Of a DNA stretch of 64,000 nt, positions 11,599 through 21,237 are shown piece by piece. Position numbers and translations under genes: made by a program. The notes beneath the pieces are model-generated. The model saw nothing but the letters and a program-made list of their open reading frames with translations, ran no database searches and was not told the DNA's origin. The stretch lies in NCBI GenBank assembly GCA_037447655.1, contig JBBHKE010000216.1:296824-360823 (forward strand), given 5' to 3'. Each line of letters begins with the position of its first letter. The stretch's first letter is position 1. The stretch comes from Zygnema cylindricum (Eukaryota > Streptophyta > Zygnematophyceae > Zygnematales > Zygnemataceae).

Positions 11599-13071
11599 CG
11601 ATTTACCTTCCATCCCCATAACTTGGACTTCTTCGATACCGAGGCGGCGTTCGACTGCGGCCTCTCCCTCCTCCTCCCGCTCCACCGGAACCAATTCGTA
11701 AACGACATTCTCGAGCAAAATGTCCCGGCTCTCCACACTCATAACAACGCATCTCGTCTCCTCCTCGACGAGGCCCGGGACCTCCCGGACCTCCCGAGCC
11801 ACGGGACATTTCCACACGCCAGCCCTGTTTGCCTGCTATAAACACAGAAACTCAAAACCTAACCTCAATATCCATCCTCTCACTCCTTCTCTCCCTCCCT
11901 CGCTCACTCTCGTTCTCTCTCCATCGCTCTCCCCCTCTCTCTTCCTCTCAAGAAAGCAAGCCAGCATCTCCCTCTCCCTCACTTCCTCTCCCTCCCCCCC
12001 TCCCACCATCACCCCCTCCCTCCCTCCCTCCTCCCCGCTCCCCCTAGGAGGAGGAGGAGGAGGAGGAGGAGGAAGAGATGATAAGGAGGTACACAAAATA
12101 GGGAACTAACTAGGGAGGTAAACAAAATAGGGAGGTAAGAATCGGTACCATTGAGTTCTCTGATTGCATCCTCGGCATCCCTGCGGTCCTCAAACTCGAT
12201 GAAGGCAAATCCGGGAGGCTTGCGAGCAACCCATACACTGCCACAAAAAGACAATAAAAGATGTCAATAAGGAAAAAATAATTGCCACAAAAGACAGTAA
12301 ATATCACAAAAGGCAAAATAGGTGTCACAAAAGACAAATAAATGTCACAAAGGACAAAAAAGTCTCAAAAAGAGAAGACATGTATGCACCTTACACAGCC
12401 ACAAAAGACAAAATAAATATCAAAGACAAAAGATGAAGACCAAGAAAGGCAAAATAAACATAATTCGCTTCGCCCACTCTCATCCATCCCTCGTCACCCC
12501 CAAAGAGACCCTCCCCCTCTGCCTCCCTCTCCCTACCTCTCGTTTTAAAACAAAAAAAACACGTAACAACTTCTAAATGCAGCAAATTAATAGATATTCT
12601 TCCTGTCCTTCGAAAATAAACTCCTAAAACCCTCACACACCCTAAAAAAACCTAAAAAATCCTAAAAAGTCCTAAAACTAAGCAGCAAAACAGATTTTTA
12701 AGTCAAAACCAATAACCGGTCAAATTAGAATACCTTAAAATTCCCTAAAAGAGTCAGAACACACAAAAAAAACAGCAAAAACACTCTAAAAAAACACCCT
12801 AAAAAACAGTAAGAACACACCAACATACACCACCCTCCCCACCCTCCCCACCCTCACCACAACTATTTTCCATTTTGGTTTAATTTTCCACATTTTACGG
12901 TTTTGTTTCCTTTTATTAGGTTTTTGTTTCCATTTTTCTAGTTTTTATTTTTGTTTTTTTTGGTTGAGTCGTCCTTCTCTACCTCCTGAGAACGCCGAAA
13001 ACCCGGAACTCGTCCTCCAGTTCCCGCTCAGTAGCCCGGGGATCGAGATTTCCGACGTACACTCGCGACAT
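7674..13071 (-). CDS. RSZ22: RSZ22/9G8-like SR splicing factor, five exons
   Basis: Arginine/serine-rich splicing factor, a nuclear pre-mRNA splicing regulator. Exons on the minus strand: 13071-12983, 12237-12149, 11832-11607, 8850-8734 and 7728-7674 (TGA at 7676-7674). All introns are GT-AG (745, 316, 2756 and 1005 bp) and the joined frame is open for 191 residues. The RRM is residues 1-70, with RNP2 VYVGNL (4-9) and RNP1 [10 protein letters not shown] (36-45). A glycine-rich linker (71-84) leads to a single CCHC knuckle (C89, C92, H97, C102). The RS tail (about 118-191) carries [10 protein letters not shown]-type repeats. Plant RSZ proteins are about 185-200 aa, so the model is full length. 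The ATG at 13071 gives the canonical MSRVYVGNL start. The symbol is by family; RSZ21 and RSZ22 cannot be separated. Exon junctions were built by hand and need RNA support. Confidence 0.93.
7879..8016. repeat. GA-rich tract in RSZ intron 4
   Basis: GAGAGGGAGAGG and GAGAGA runs on the plus strand, so the pre-mRNA is CU-rich here. It lies about 150-290 nt inside the 3' end of intron 4 and could act like an extended polypyrimidine region. That role is inference. Confidence 0.88.
9137..9205. repeat. (CCCTCT)n array in RSZ intron 3
   Basis: Hexamer CCCTCT array on the plus strand (GGGAGA in the transcript), breaking down into CCTTCCCTCTCCCC variants. Same unit as the 2640-3320 tract but on the opposite strand. 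Confidence 0.88.
9453..9632. repeat. (CCCCCT)n array in RSZ intron 3
   Basis: About 30 nearly perfect CCCCCT hexamers. The gene is transcribed from this strand as template, so the pre-mRNA holds (GGGGGA)n, a strong G-quadruplex former in principle. Apparent poly-proline, poly-glycine or PLPL proteins here are translations of the repeat. Confidence 0.95.
10320..11040. repeat. Degenerate telomere-like motifs in RSZ intron 3
   Basis: Clusters of CCCTAGAAACCCT, CTAAAAACCCTAG (10320-10440) and, inverted, TTAGGGTTTT / TTTTAGGG (10965-11030). A related cluster lies at about 9905-9945. They resemble plant TTTAGGG repeats but never form a clean tandem array. Confidence 0.55.
11421..11600. repeat. (GA)n tracts flanking a duplicated exon end
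   Basis: GA dinucleotide-rich DNA at 11423-11478 and 11507-11599, in RSZ intron 3 directly after exon 3. A 24-bp copy of the exon 3 end lies between the two tracts. Confidence 0.88.
11483..11506 (-). repeat. Partial duplicate of the RSZ exon 3 end with 5' splice site
   Basis: Matches 11604-11627 in 23 of 24 positions. It includes the last codons of exon 3 (PSYGDG) and the AG|GTA donor. The real donor at 11606 is followed by an in-frame TAA, so this copy cannot simply extend exon 3. It could act as a decoy or competing donor. It probably arose by slippage within the GA tract. Confidence 0.75.
11880..12078. repeat. CT-rich and GGA micro-repeats in RSZ intron 2
   Basis: CTCCCTC/CTCTCT-rich DNA, then CTCCCTCCCTCCCTCC, then (GGA)9-like GGAGGAGG at about 12047-12072. 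The transcript is GA-rich, which in SR genes can resemble splicing-enhancer sequence. Confidence 0.8.
12605..12800. repeat. CCTAAAA-rich degenerate telomere-like stretch in RSZ intron 1
   Basis: Repeated CCTAAAAAAACC, CCTAAAAAGTCC and CACCCTAAAAAA units. They are close to plant telomere CCCTAAA but irregular. Confidence 0.55.
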
Positions 13072-14344
13072 GATACCACGTGGCAGAAGCAGAGCAGCGC
13101 ACTCCGGCAAAGACAACAACGGTTCAGCAAACAGACTGGAAAGAACGACGAATCGAAGGAATCCGAACTGAAATACGGCAAGTCTGCAACATATAACGGC
13201 GGGGAAAAGAACTAAGTCTGTTGGGTGATAAACTGGTAACTGAAAAGTTGTTGTTGGAGGATTTCGAAATTGATATTTGCACACATCGTTATTTTTTCTT
13301 TTTGCTTTGCCCTTTTTCTAAAAGGGGAAAGCATTGTAGTCGCCTTCGTCTCTGGTGTCAACGAGAATTGATCGTCGATTTTTTGTTTGAGATCTTGAGC
13401 CGTTGAATGTTTTGAGTTTTGTTTGTCGTCTTTGGTGACAGCGATTGTTGACCGTCGTATTTTTTTGGTGTAAGATCGTGAGCCGTTGAATGATTGTAGA
13501 ATTTTTGTACAAGATCGTACTACTTTTTCTCATTTTTTTATAAAACACGATCACTGGAGTTGCAACAAGATTCTCCAAACTTTTGGGCGACAACTTCGAC
13601 TGTCCTACTTTCTGTTTTAAAAGCAAACGCTCATTCTATCGAGTGTTTGGCTAATGTCCTTAAAAATTCTTAAGGATGATACGAGCCACACACTGGACAT
13701 GTATAACTGCTACACTTAGAAATAGTAGATATGATCCACGACGAACGAGCGACTAACAATCAGTAAAGGTCGTCTGCTTTCGGACAGGGTGTCCACTGAA
13801 ACAGAAGAAAATATCTTTGCCGGAGGATATCCTTTGACGCTCCTTTTCCATCCATTGACCTTCGCGGAAAGGAACTTGCGTTTTAAACACAATAACACAA
13901 CTAGAACAGTAAATAAAGTACGCACATACATATATTAAAATTCTATACGTTTTTACAAATCTTAAATTTTGGCCGTTCGTACAAACATGACAATCAAATT
14001 TTGTGCTTTTGAAATCTTTGACTATTCTCAACGTTTGAAAAGGAACCTACGTGGTATATAATTGTAAGTAAACGTGTCCCTAAGATTTCTTGCAATGCTT
14101 GATAGATGAGAGCCCTAAAGTCTATGTAACATCGAAAAATTATGTAATTGTGGAACCAACTTTACGAGTTGTTTTATTTTAAACAATGTTTCATCACGTA
14201 GAGTTCATCAACCACGTGTTCTAAAATGAGTGGTATCGCGTCAATTTAGATCGGACAAGAAAATTGTCAAAGATTTTTCATGCCGACCAATTTTAACTTG
14301 AAATATTCATGTTCCTACAATGTATTTGCGTCCATTGTGATCGA
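13072..14344. other. 5' flank of the RSZ gene
   Basis: Presumed 5'UTR and promoter side of the minus-strand RSZ gene. I cannot assign a TATA box or start site. It contains an imperfect direct repeat at about 13370-13413 and 13445-13490, sharing GATC(T/G)TGAGCCGTTGAATG and a GTCG(A/T)TTTTTT core. The remainder to 14344 shows no gene. Confidence 0.5.
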
Positions 14345-15452
14345 ACAAATGCGAGTCCTCCTCCTTATGGGAGTCCACTTCATGTGAATCCTGTTTTTTG
14401 TGCGAGTCCTCTTCTTGGTGCGAGTCCTCCTCTTGTTGCTCGTCCGATTTTTGGCACGAGTACTTGTCTTGGTGCGAGTCCTCCTCTTGATGTGAATCCG
14501 CTTCTTTGTGCGATTCTTCCTCTTGGTGCGAGTCCTCCCCTCGGTGCCAGTGTGCTTCCTTATATGATTCATTTTATTGCGTGACTTCTCATTCTCGTGC
14601 GAGTTGCCTCTTGGGTCAAGTCTTCCTCCTGGTGCAAGTCCTTGTTTTAGTGCAAGTCCCCTTCCTACTGCGAGTCCGCCTATTGGTGCGAGTCTTTCTT
14701 CTAGTGAGATCCTCCACTTGGTGCGAGTCCTCTTCCAAGTGGAAGTCCTCTTGCCACGATTCCTCCTGTTGGTGCAGTTCTCTTCCTAGAGCGATTGCGC
14801 TTCCTGTTGCGAATCATCCTCTTGGTGCAGGTCCTCGTCTTGGTGCAAATCCTCCTCTTGGTGCGAGTCCTCCTCCTGGTTGTTGTTCGCTTCTTGTACA
14901 AGTCCTCCTCCTGGTACGAGTGTGCTTTGTTTTGCGGGCCCTTCTCTTTGTGCGAATCCTTTTCTACGTGCAAGTTATCCTCAAGATGCGAGTCCTTTTC
15001 TACGTGCAAGTTATCCTCAAGATGCGAGTCCTTTTCTACGTGCAAGTTATCCTCAAGATGCGAGTCCTTCTTCTAGTGCATGTCCACTTTAAAGTGCGAG
15101 TCATCCTATTGGTGTGAGTACTTCTCGTAGTGCACGTCAACCTTCTAGTGAGAGTCAACGTCCTTGTGACAGTCCTCTTTTAGGTCCAAGCCGTTCTTTT
15201 TCGTTCAAGTGATCCTCATAGTGCGAGTCCTTTAACTGGTTAATGTCCGCTTCCTAGTGTGATTTCCCACCTTTGTCTAAGTCAAGTCTACTTCTTGGTG
15301 CAATACCTCTTCTTGTTACAATTCTTCATTTCATTGCTAGTCTGCTTCTTAGTGCGAGTCGACCTCCGAGTGCGAGTCCTCCACCTGGTGCGAGTTCTCC
15401 TCTTAGTGCGACTCCTCTAAGTGTACGTTTGCTTTCTAGTGCGAGTCATGTG
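14345..15452. repeat. 18-bp minisatellite, main left array
   Basis: Diverged tandem copies of an 18-bp unit, consensus TGCGAGTCCTCCTCTTGG, over about 1.1 kb. The unit length is a multiple of three, so one frame translates as ASPPLG repeats and another as RVLLLV repeats. The frame shifts along the array and there is no conserved start or other domain, so I do not call a protein. Confidence 0.88.
14966..15073. repeat. 36-bp triplication inside the minisatellite
   Basis: Three essentially identical copies of a 36-bp unit (TTTTCTACGTGCAAGTTATC followed by CTCAAGATGCGAGTCC). Each is two 18-bp units fused into a higher-order repeat, which indicates recent local amplification. Confidence 0.92.
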
Positions 15453-16345
15453 TTGTTGTATGAAAACCGGAGAAGTATCAACTGCCGCTAAATCAGAAGC
15501 CATCACAAAACCGAAAAGGGAAGCACAAAGGATACCAACTTCGACCCAGTGCAAAAAGAAGTCAATATGGCTAAATGGACCCAAACTGCAATATAATACA
15601 ATTTATCGCGTGTGTTGACAAATCATAAAGTTTCAAGCAAAACATTGAACTAAACCAAGAGATAGCCCAAAGTATATCCCTTAAAATGCACAAATATGCC
15701 ATTTGAAACCTAGTAGAAAGAATGCATAAAAAACACTTAGTTGTAAAATTTATAAAAATAAATAAGATTGTTTTCTTTTTAACCAATCAGGGCACAATCA
15801 TGACACAGTAAACTACGTTAACTAACTGTCTAACAGTACTCTAACAACATCTCATATCATACGTGATGTATGCTAAATTGGCCCAGCCGTACGTCTAATG
15901 TTTCATTCAATCTAACAAAACGTAATTGTCTACGAACAACTAATACTACCTATACACACTAATAAACAAATACAAGTGAATACAAACATACGTTTCTATA
16001 AAGTCATCACCTGCATTGAAACTCATACGCGACGAGATTCGCTGCGTCATAGTGGTCCACTTGAAGATTTTTGTTAAATGTATGTCTGTGTGTTTTTATC
16101 AACCAGACGATATGTCATAATTATGTTATGCACCACATTCCGTAGTCTCTGTATTGCATAAGATTCGTTCGATGAGAATCCTTCTAAATCTCATCACTAC
16201 GCGCATTTTGTTCTAAAGCAATTTTGAAGTGACGTTTTCTTACGACGCACTATATATGGTAAATAATTTTCAATGATACCTCAAAAATAATTATAATTCT
16301 TGAATTTCCCTCTCACAAAAGACAAAGATGATCAAAGCTTTCAAA
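15453..16345. other. Spacer between two minisatellite arrays
   Basis: AT-rich DNA with no recognised gene or element. Confidence 0.45.
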
Positions 16346-16349
16346 ACAA

Positions 16350-16508
16350 CATCCTCCTCCTGGTGCGAGTCTCTATCTTGGTGCGCATCCTCCTCTTTGT
16401 GCGAGTCTTCTTGATGGTGTTAATAATCCTCCTCCTGCAATTCATTCTCTTAGTAAAAGTCATCTTGCTTTGAATACTCTTCTTAGCGTGAGTTTGCTTG
16501 TTATACGA
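16350..16508. repeat. 18-bp minisatellite, second array
   Basis: Further copies of the TGCGAGTCCTCCTCTTGG-like unit, ending exactly where solo LTR H begins. The unit resumes after H at 20965. Confidence 0.8.
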
Positions 16509-17567
16509 TGTAGAAATTAATGGTTCTTTTAGTATTTTCTAGGTCTAAACATGTAAAATAAAATGCAAAAAAGAAGCAGAGGCAGTCTGCCTCTAACTCC
16601 TCTCCTCAGCTCCCACACTTATCGCAGTCACTCAAAGTTAGAGTGGGAGATAAAGCCATGGCGGCCTATGCTGTCTGTTGTTTTTGGAATGTTAGTTTTG
16701 TACTTACGCCACATTTTGTGCGCACGCGACGGTTCGAGCGTAGATTATTACTGGAAATATTGTGGTGGTACAAATGGAGGTTCGAATGGATTTGTGGATT
16801 GGGGGAGTAATTGTACAATTGAAGTTAAAGGATTGTATTTTGATAATGTGGTATCAAGTGGACCGTACGTATGTGATGTCGGTTCATGACGTGGTTTCGT
16901 CCTCAAGTGATTAATCAAGTTGATACTCAGTACGCGGATTTTACGGAAGCGTCGTTGTAAATATTTGGTTGAACATTGATGTGTCTTTTTGTGAATTAAT
17001 TATTAGTGTAGATTTACTCACTTTGACATACCTTGAAGTATTCAGGTATACCGACATTAATAGAGGTAGCTGGTAGATAGCGTACCGCTGATATGCCTCC
17101 GTACATTCAGCAGTAAGCTCTCGTATATATTTGTAGGACTTCGTCATTTTAGGACATAGGAACTTTTTGGACCAAAAACTGTTTATGGTTATTTTTGGTA
17201 ATTTTATCTGAGGATTACTCTCAGATCTGCTAGCGGAATTATCTGAAATTCTGCATGTTTGTTCCTATTTATATTTTTAATATTGTCACAGATTTTCAGG
17301 TCTATTGTGTGCCTGGTCTGTGTTTTACTTCATTGTGAAGTTAGCCTGTCTGATCAAAGTTCTGGCAGACTGTTTTTCTGCAACTTTGACTAGATGATGT
17401 GATCAATCTATTTATTATTTTTGTCTGAAACTTTGTGAGGTCATTTTATGTCCTAGATAATATCTGTAAATGTAGTTTCAGCTTGTTTTGTTAATTCTGT
17501 TGAATTCTGTGTGTATCCAAAGTACGCTGTTTTTAGGGTAGTCTGTGGTGCTTCCTAGGGTGAATCC

Positions 17568-18845
17568 ATGGCTAGAAATGGCTATGGACAACAGGTTATG
17601 GGCCCACGCCCATGGCTACCCATATTGGATGAATCGTACTTACCCATATTTGATGGAACTGAATATTATTGTTGGAGGAGTATTATGAAGAGCTACTTCA
17701 AGTTGAGGGAGCTTATGGATGTGGTGGATGGGATATGTGTCGAAACATCGGCTGAATGGGAGGAGAAAAACCTGGAGTGCTTGAGGATTATCAAGCTATC
17801 TATGACTAAGGAATTTGTAATGATGTACCTTGATGTGAAGAGTGCAGCTGAATTGTGGAAGTGTTTAGAATGCACTTATCAAAAGACTTCTGTGTATCAT
17901 TGGATGATTAGTGCTACAAAAATATTTGAATATAAATATGCTGGAGGTAGCATGTTGAAATATTGCCTTAGTTTGCAAAGATTGTTTGCAGAAAATGATA
18001 TTGCGGGAGGAAACTTTACAAATGTTCAAAAGGTTCTCTTGTTAATGAAAGGTTTACCTAAAGAATATAGGTGTGCTTTAGATAGATTAAAACAAGTTGA
18101 TAAAAAGGATTGGAGCTTACCTTTAGCAATCAGATTTGTTTTAGATGAAGAAGATGATAAAGAGGCTTTAAAGAATAGGGGGAATTTTCAGGGTGTGAGA
18201 TCACAATTTCAGAAAAATAGAAAAAATGGTAAATCAGAAAATTGTTTTTATTGTAATGATTTAGGACATACTTTTAGAGTATGTCCACTTTATAAAAGTG
18301 CATGTGTCACAGGAAATTTTCGAAATGGATGGGATGACAATCGGGTTCTACCCCCTACACGAAAGGCTACACTTCACGTTGATGAATTTGTATACTTGCC
18401 GACTGTTATTTTTCTAAATATGGAAAATGAGGAAGGAAGGGAAACATGTGCTGTCACCAAAAATGGAGTGGAGAATGAGGTGACAGAAAAGGATTCGGTT
18501 TTTGTCAATTTTTCCGATGACAGATTGGTGAGTGATAAAGATTTACAGGAGGAAAAGGTTAATGTAGTGAGGATAGCTGGAGAGAGTGAAGGTCAATTAG
18601 AAATGGAAACTGAAAATAATTTGCATGAGGAGATTACTGTACTTAAAGAGGGAAAGAGAAAAAGTGTTCAAAAAATTGAAGTAGGAGAGGAAGTTTATAT
18701 TATTGGAAAAGAAAACAAAAGTTCAAAAATTGAGAAAATACCAAAATTTATTAAGAAAACAAAGAAAAGAAGTAGAAGTAAAAAGATAAACCGTAGAAGA
18801 AAACATGTTCAGAAAATGGTCAAAAGAAAGCATCGTGGAAAATAA
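17568..18845 (+). CDS. gag: E2 Gag polyprotein (UBN2-type, CCHC knuckle)
   Basis: Intact 425-residue Gag. The first ATG lies inside the left LTR, and the frame crosses the LTR end (17593) into the PBS, giving QQVMGP at residues 8-13. A second candidate start is Met11, the ATG inside the PBS. Residues about 25-200 have the copia Gag (UBN2/DUF4219-like) pattern, including IFDGTEYYCWRS and a LLLMKGLP motif. The CCHC knuckle is C226, C229, H234, C239. After it comes a 185-residue extension without protease signature: acidic and mixed in the middle, strongly Lys/Arg-rich at the end (about 385-425). Family role: capsid formation and RNA packaging. The open frame and young LTRs suggest that Gag is maintained. 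The role of the extension is unknown. Confidence 0.92.
   Translation: MARNGYGQQVMGPRPWLPILDESYLPIFDGTEYYCWRSIMKSYFKLRELMDVVDGICVETSAEWEEKNLECLRIIKLSMTKEFVMMYLDVKSAAELWKCLECTYQKTSVYHWMISATKIFEYKYAGGSMLKYCLSLQRLFAENDIAGGNFTNVQKVLLLMKGLPKEYRCALDRLKQVDKKDWSLPLAIRFVLDEEDDKEALKNRGNFQGVRSQFQKNRKNGKSENCFYCNDLGHTFRVCPLYKSACVTGNFRNGWDDNRVLPPTRKATLHVDEFVYLPTVIFLNMENEEGRETCAVTKNGVENEVTEKDSVFVNFSDDRLVSDKDLQEEKVNVVRIAGESEGQLEMETENNLHEEITVLKEGKRKSVQKIEVGEEVYIIGKENKSSKIEKIPKFIKKTKKRSRSKKINRRRKHVQKMVKRKHRGK
17594..17607 (+). promoter_or_regulatory. Primer-binding site of E2 (half-tRNA iMet type)
   Basis: GGTTATGGGCCCAC follows the LTR end ACAACA directly. It pairs with the CAU anticodon loop and stem of initiator tRNA-Met. 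It is translated in the gag frame as V-M-G-P. Confidence 0.88.
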
Positions 18846-19140
18846 CTTTAGGGAAAGTAATTATCTTTTACATTTAATAATTTTTTTGACGAATTTCTGA
18901 TTTAAAACTTTGAATTTTGAAATTGTGTGAGAAGGAAAATTTTTACTTTGAAGACCTAGAAAGAGGTAGTGGAAGCAATGGTGTGTTTAGGAAGGAAGGA
19001 TTTTGGAAGACATGGCAGCAGGAAGTTGGAGCAGTGGTGATGTCAGCGGAAGCATTGGTGATATTTGAACGAAAGGTACAGTTTCATTTGACACGCGGCA
19101 TACTTTATTATGGGTGCACGAAACTAAAATTTCGGGGGAG
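18846..19140 (+). other. E2 gag 3' region and polypurine tract
   Basis: 295 bp between the gag stop and the 3' LTR, ending in the plus-strand priming tract GGGGGAG at 19134-19140. No domain recognised. Confidence 0.7.
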
Positions 19141-20964
19141 TGTTGTTTTTGGAATGTTAGTTTCGTACTTACGCCACATTTTGTGCGCACGCGACGGTTC
19201 GTGCGTAGATTATTACTGGAAATATTGTGGTGGTACAAATGGAGGTTCGAATGGATTTGTGGATTGGGGGAGTAATTGTACAATTGAAGTTAAAGGATTG
19301 TATTTTGATAATGTGGTATCAAGTGGACCGTACGTATGTGATGTCGGTTCATGACGTGGTTTCGTCCTCAAGTGATTAATCAAGTTGATACTCAGTACGC
19401 GGATTTTACGGAAGCGTCGTTGTAAATATTTGGTTGAACATTGATGTGTCTTTTTGTGAATTAATTATTAGTGTAGATTTACTCACTTTGACATACCTTG
19501 AAGTATTCAGGTATACCGACATTAATAGAGGTAGCTGGTAGATAGCGTACCGCTGATATGCCTCCGTACATTCAGCAGTAAGCTCTCGTATATATTTGTA
19601 GGACTTCGTCATTTTAGGACATAGGAACTTTTTGGACCAAAAACTGTTTATGGTTATTTTTGGTAATTTTATCTGAGGATTACTCTCAGATCTGCTAGCG
19701 GAATTATCTGAAATTCTGCATGTTTGTTCCTATTTATATTTTTAATATTGTCACAGATTTTCAGGTCTATTGTGTGCCTGGTCTGTGTTTTACTTCATTG
19801 TGAAGTTAGCCTGTCTGATCAAAGTTCTGGCAGACTGTTTTTCTGCAACTTTGACTAGATGATGTGATCAATCTGTTTATTATTTTTGTCTGAAACTTTG
19901 TGAGGTCATTTTATGTCCTAGATAATATCTGTAAATGTAGTTTCAGCTTGTTTTGTTAATTCTGTTGAATTCTGTGTGTATCCAAAGTACGCTGTTTTTA
20001 GGGTAGTGTGTGGTGCTTCCTAGGGTGAATCCATGGCTAGAAATGGCTATGGACAACACTGTCCAAGAGAGAGAGAGAGAGACACATGCAGTAGATTTTG
20101 GTAAGTTTACCAAATTGTACTTAACGTACCTAGGATTTGATCCTGGTACCTACCGTCCGGCAAGTTAGCAGTAGCCGGTTGCTTTATCCTATAGTCTAAG
20201 ATCAGTGGTAAGCTATATAGGGTTTGATAAGTATTTCAAGATGTACGTATACATTAATTCATTTAAAGGCGCGAACAGACATGTAACATAGACACAGTTA
20301 GAATATATGTATGGCTTACAATACTTCGCGAAACAATTACCGCGCATATTTTTTGACGGCGAAACAAATACCTCGAATTGATTTTCGACAGCTAGAATCA
20401 AAAGACGGTTTTAATCGAATGTCCACGATAGGTGCCGAGATCGCGGAATAGGCGCTTTGACAGTTTTCGGTCACCGCCACGTCAAACGCCACGTGGCAAG
20501 ACATCATTGGCTTGCGGCATCTCCAGAGAATATGGGAACTAATCTGGTTATGGGAAGAGTTAGCACTTCAACCATTTAGTACGATGGCCATACAGAAATT
20601 ACTACAACACTTGAACCTTTCTCTATGACACAATCTTCTTATTTGTGCAGTACTTTAGTAGTATAGGGTTTAGAGAGGGCTATAGGACTTAGAAAATTTG
20701 GTAGGTAGCCGCCTCTCTCCCATAGTGCTTCGGTACAAAATGTCAACTTTGACCCTTCATAACTTACTCCTCAGGGGAGAAAATTCAGAGATTCTTTTTG
20801 CTATCGACTCAAGTGAGTATTTTCTTCATAGGGGTGTAGGTGGTTAGGGTTTTCGGGTGTCTGGGTGGCAGCTATTCTTGTCCAAGCACAAAAGGGTCAG
20901 GGTTATCATAGGGGCTTCGTGTGAGCTGCCTATTGTGAGGACCTATAAAGGTCGCAGAATTGCA

Positions 20965-20983
20965 TGCGAGTCCTCTTCCTAAG
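20965..20983. repeat. Minisatellite remnant between H and E0
   Basis: TGCGAGTCCTCTTCCTAAG: one 18-bp unit left between two separate LTR insertions. Confidence 0.8.
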
Positions 20984-21237
20984 TGAAACTCTATGGGCTC
21001 CATTGCACACAGAATTGAAGATCTAAAGAAGCTAATCTAGATAGTGTTGAATCCAAGTTTATATAAACCCAAATGATTGACCCCTTGACAATCAAAACCC
21101 CATACAGCTTCACCCGTGTGAAATAAGACTTGGTGTGTGCTCAATTACACCACAGAATGCAAAGTTAATATATGAGATTTGGACACATTCACCCACTTTG
21201 AATTTCCCTTAGAAATGCAGCCACCTTGGCAGGCAAT
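20984..21237 (-). mobile_element. Solo LTR E0, left piece
   Basis: Starts TGAAACTCTATGGGCTCC and aligns by eye with the first 250 bp of solo LTR C (39526 onward), including GCTCCATTGC(C/A)CACAGAATTG and GAAGCTAATCTAGATAGTG. It breaks at 21237, where E3 is inserted, and continues at 57335. Confidence 0.8.

Larger units (their letters stand above)
16676..20058 (+). mobile_element. E2: complete gag-only copia-type retrotransposon
   Basis: Full-length non-autonomous element of 3383 bp with two 918-bp LTRs (16676-17593 and 19141-20058) differing at only about four positions seen by eye, and a perfect TSD CTGTC at 16671-16675 and 20059-20063. A PBS follows the left LTR and a polypurine tract GGGGGAG (19134-19140) precedes the right one. 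The interior codes only a Gag; no protease, integrase, RT or RNase H is present, and the spacing leaves no room for them. This is the layout known in plants as TR-GAG. Its LTR family is the same as solo LTR E5. Confidence 0.93.
16509..20964 (+). mobile_element. Solo LTR H (A/B copia family), interrupted by E2
   Basis: The plus-strand LTR starts TGTAGAAATTAATGG at 16509, is split by E2 after 16675, resumes at 20059 and ends GAATTGCA at 20964. Its start and its GGCAGTCTGCCTCTAACT block match the sense strand of the A and B LTRs. Flanks TACGA (16504-16508) and TGCGA (20965-20969) look like a TSD with one mismatch. Minisatellite sequence lies on both sides, so H jumped into the array and then lost its internal region by LTR recombination. 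Confidence 0.8.

Noticed and set aside
13318-13626. 102-codon minus-strand frame upstream of the RSZ gene
   Set aside because: Low-complexity composition, includes the imperfect direct repeat, and resembles no family I know.
14345-15452. Possible CRISPR array
   Set aside because: Units are head-to-tail and diverged without unique spacers, in a clearly eukaryotic context.
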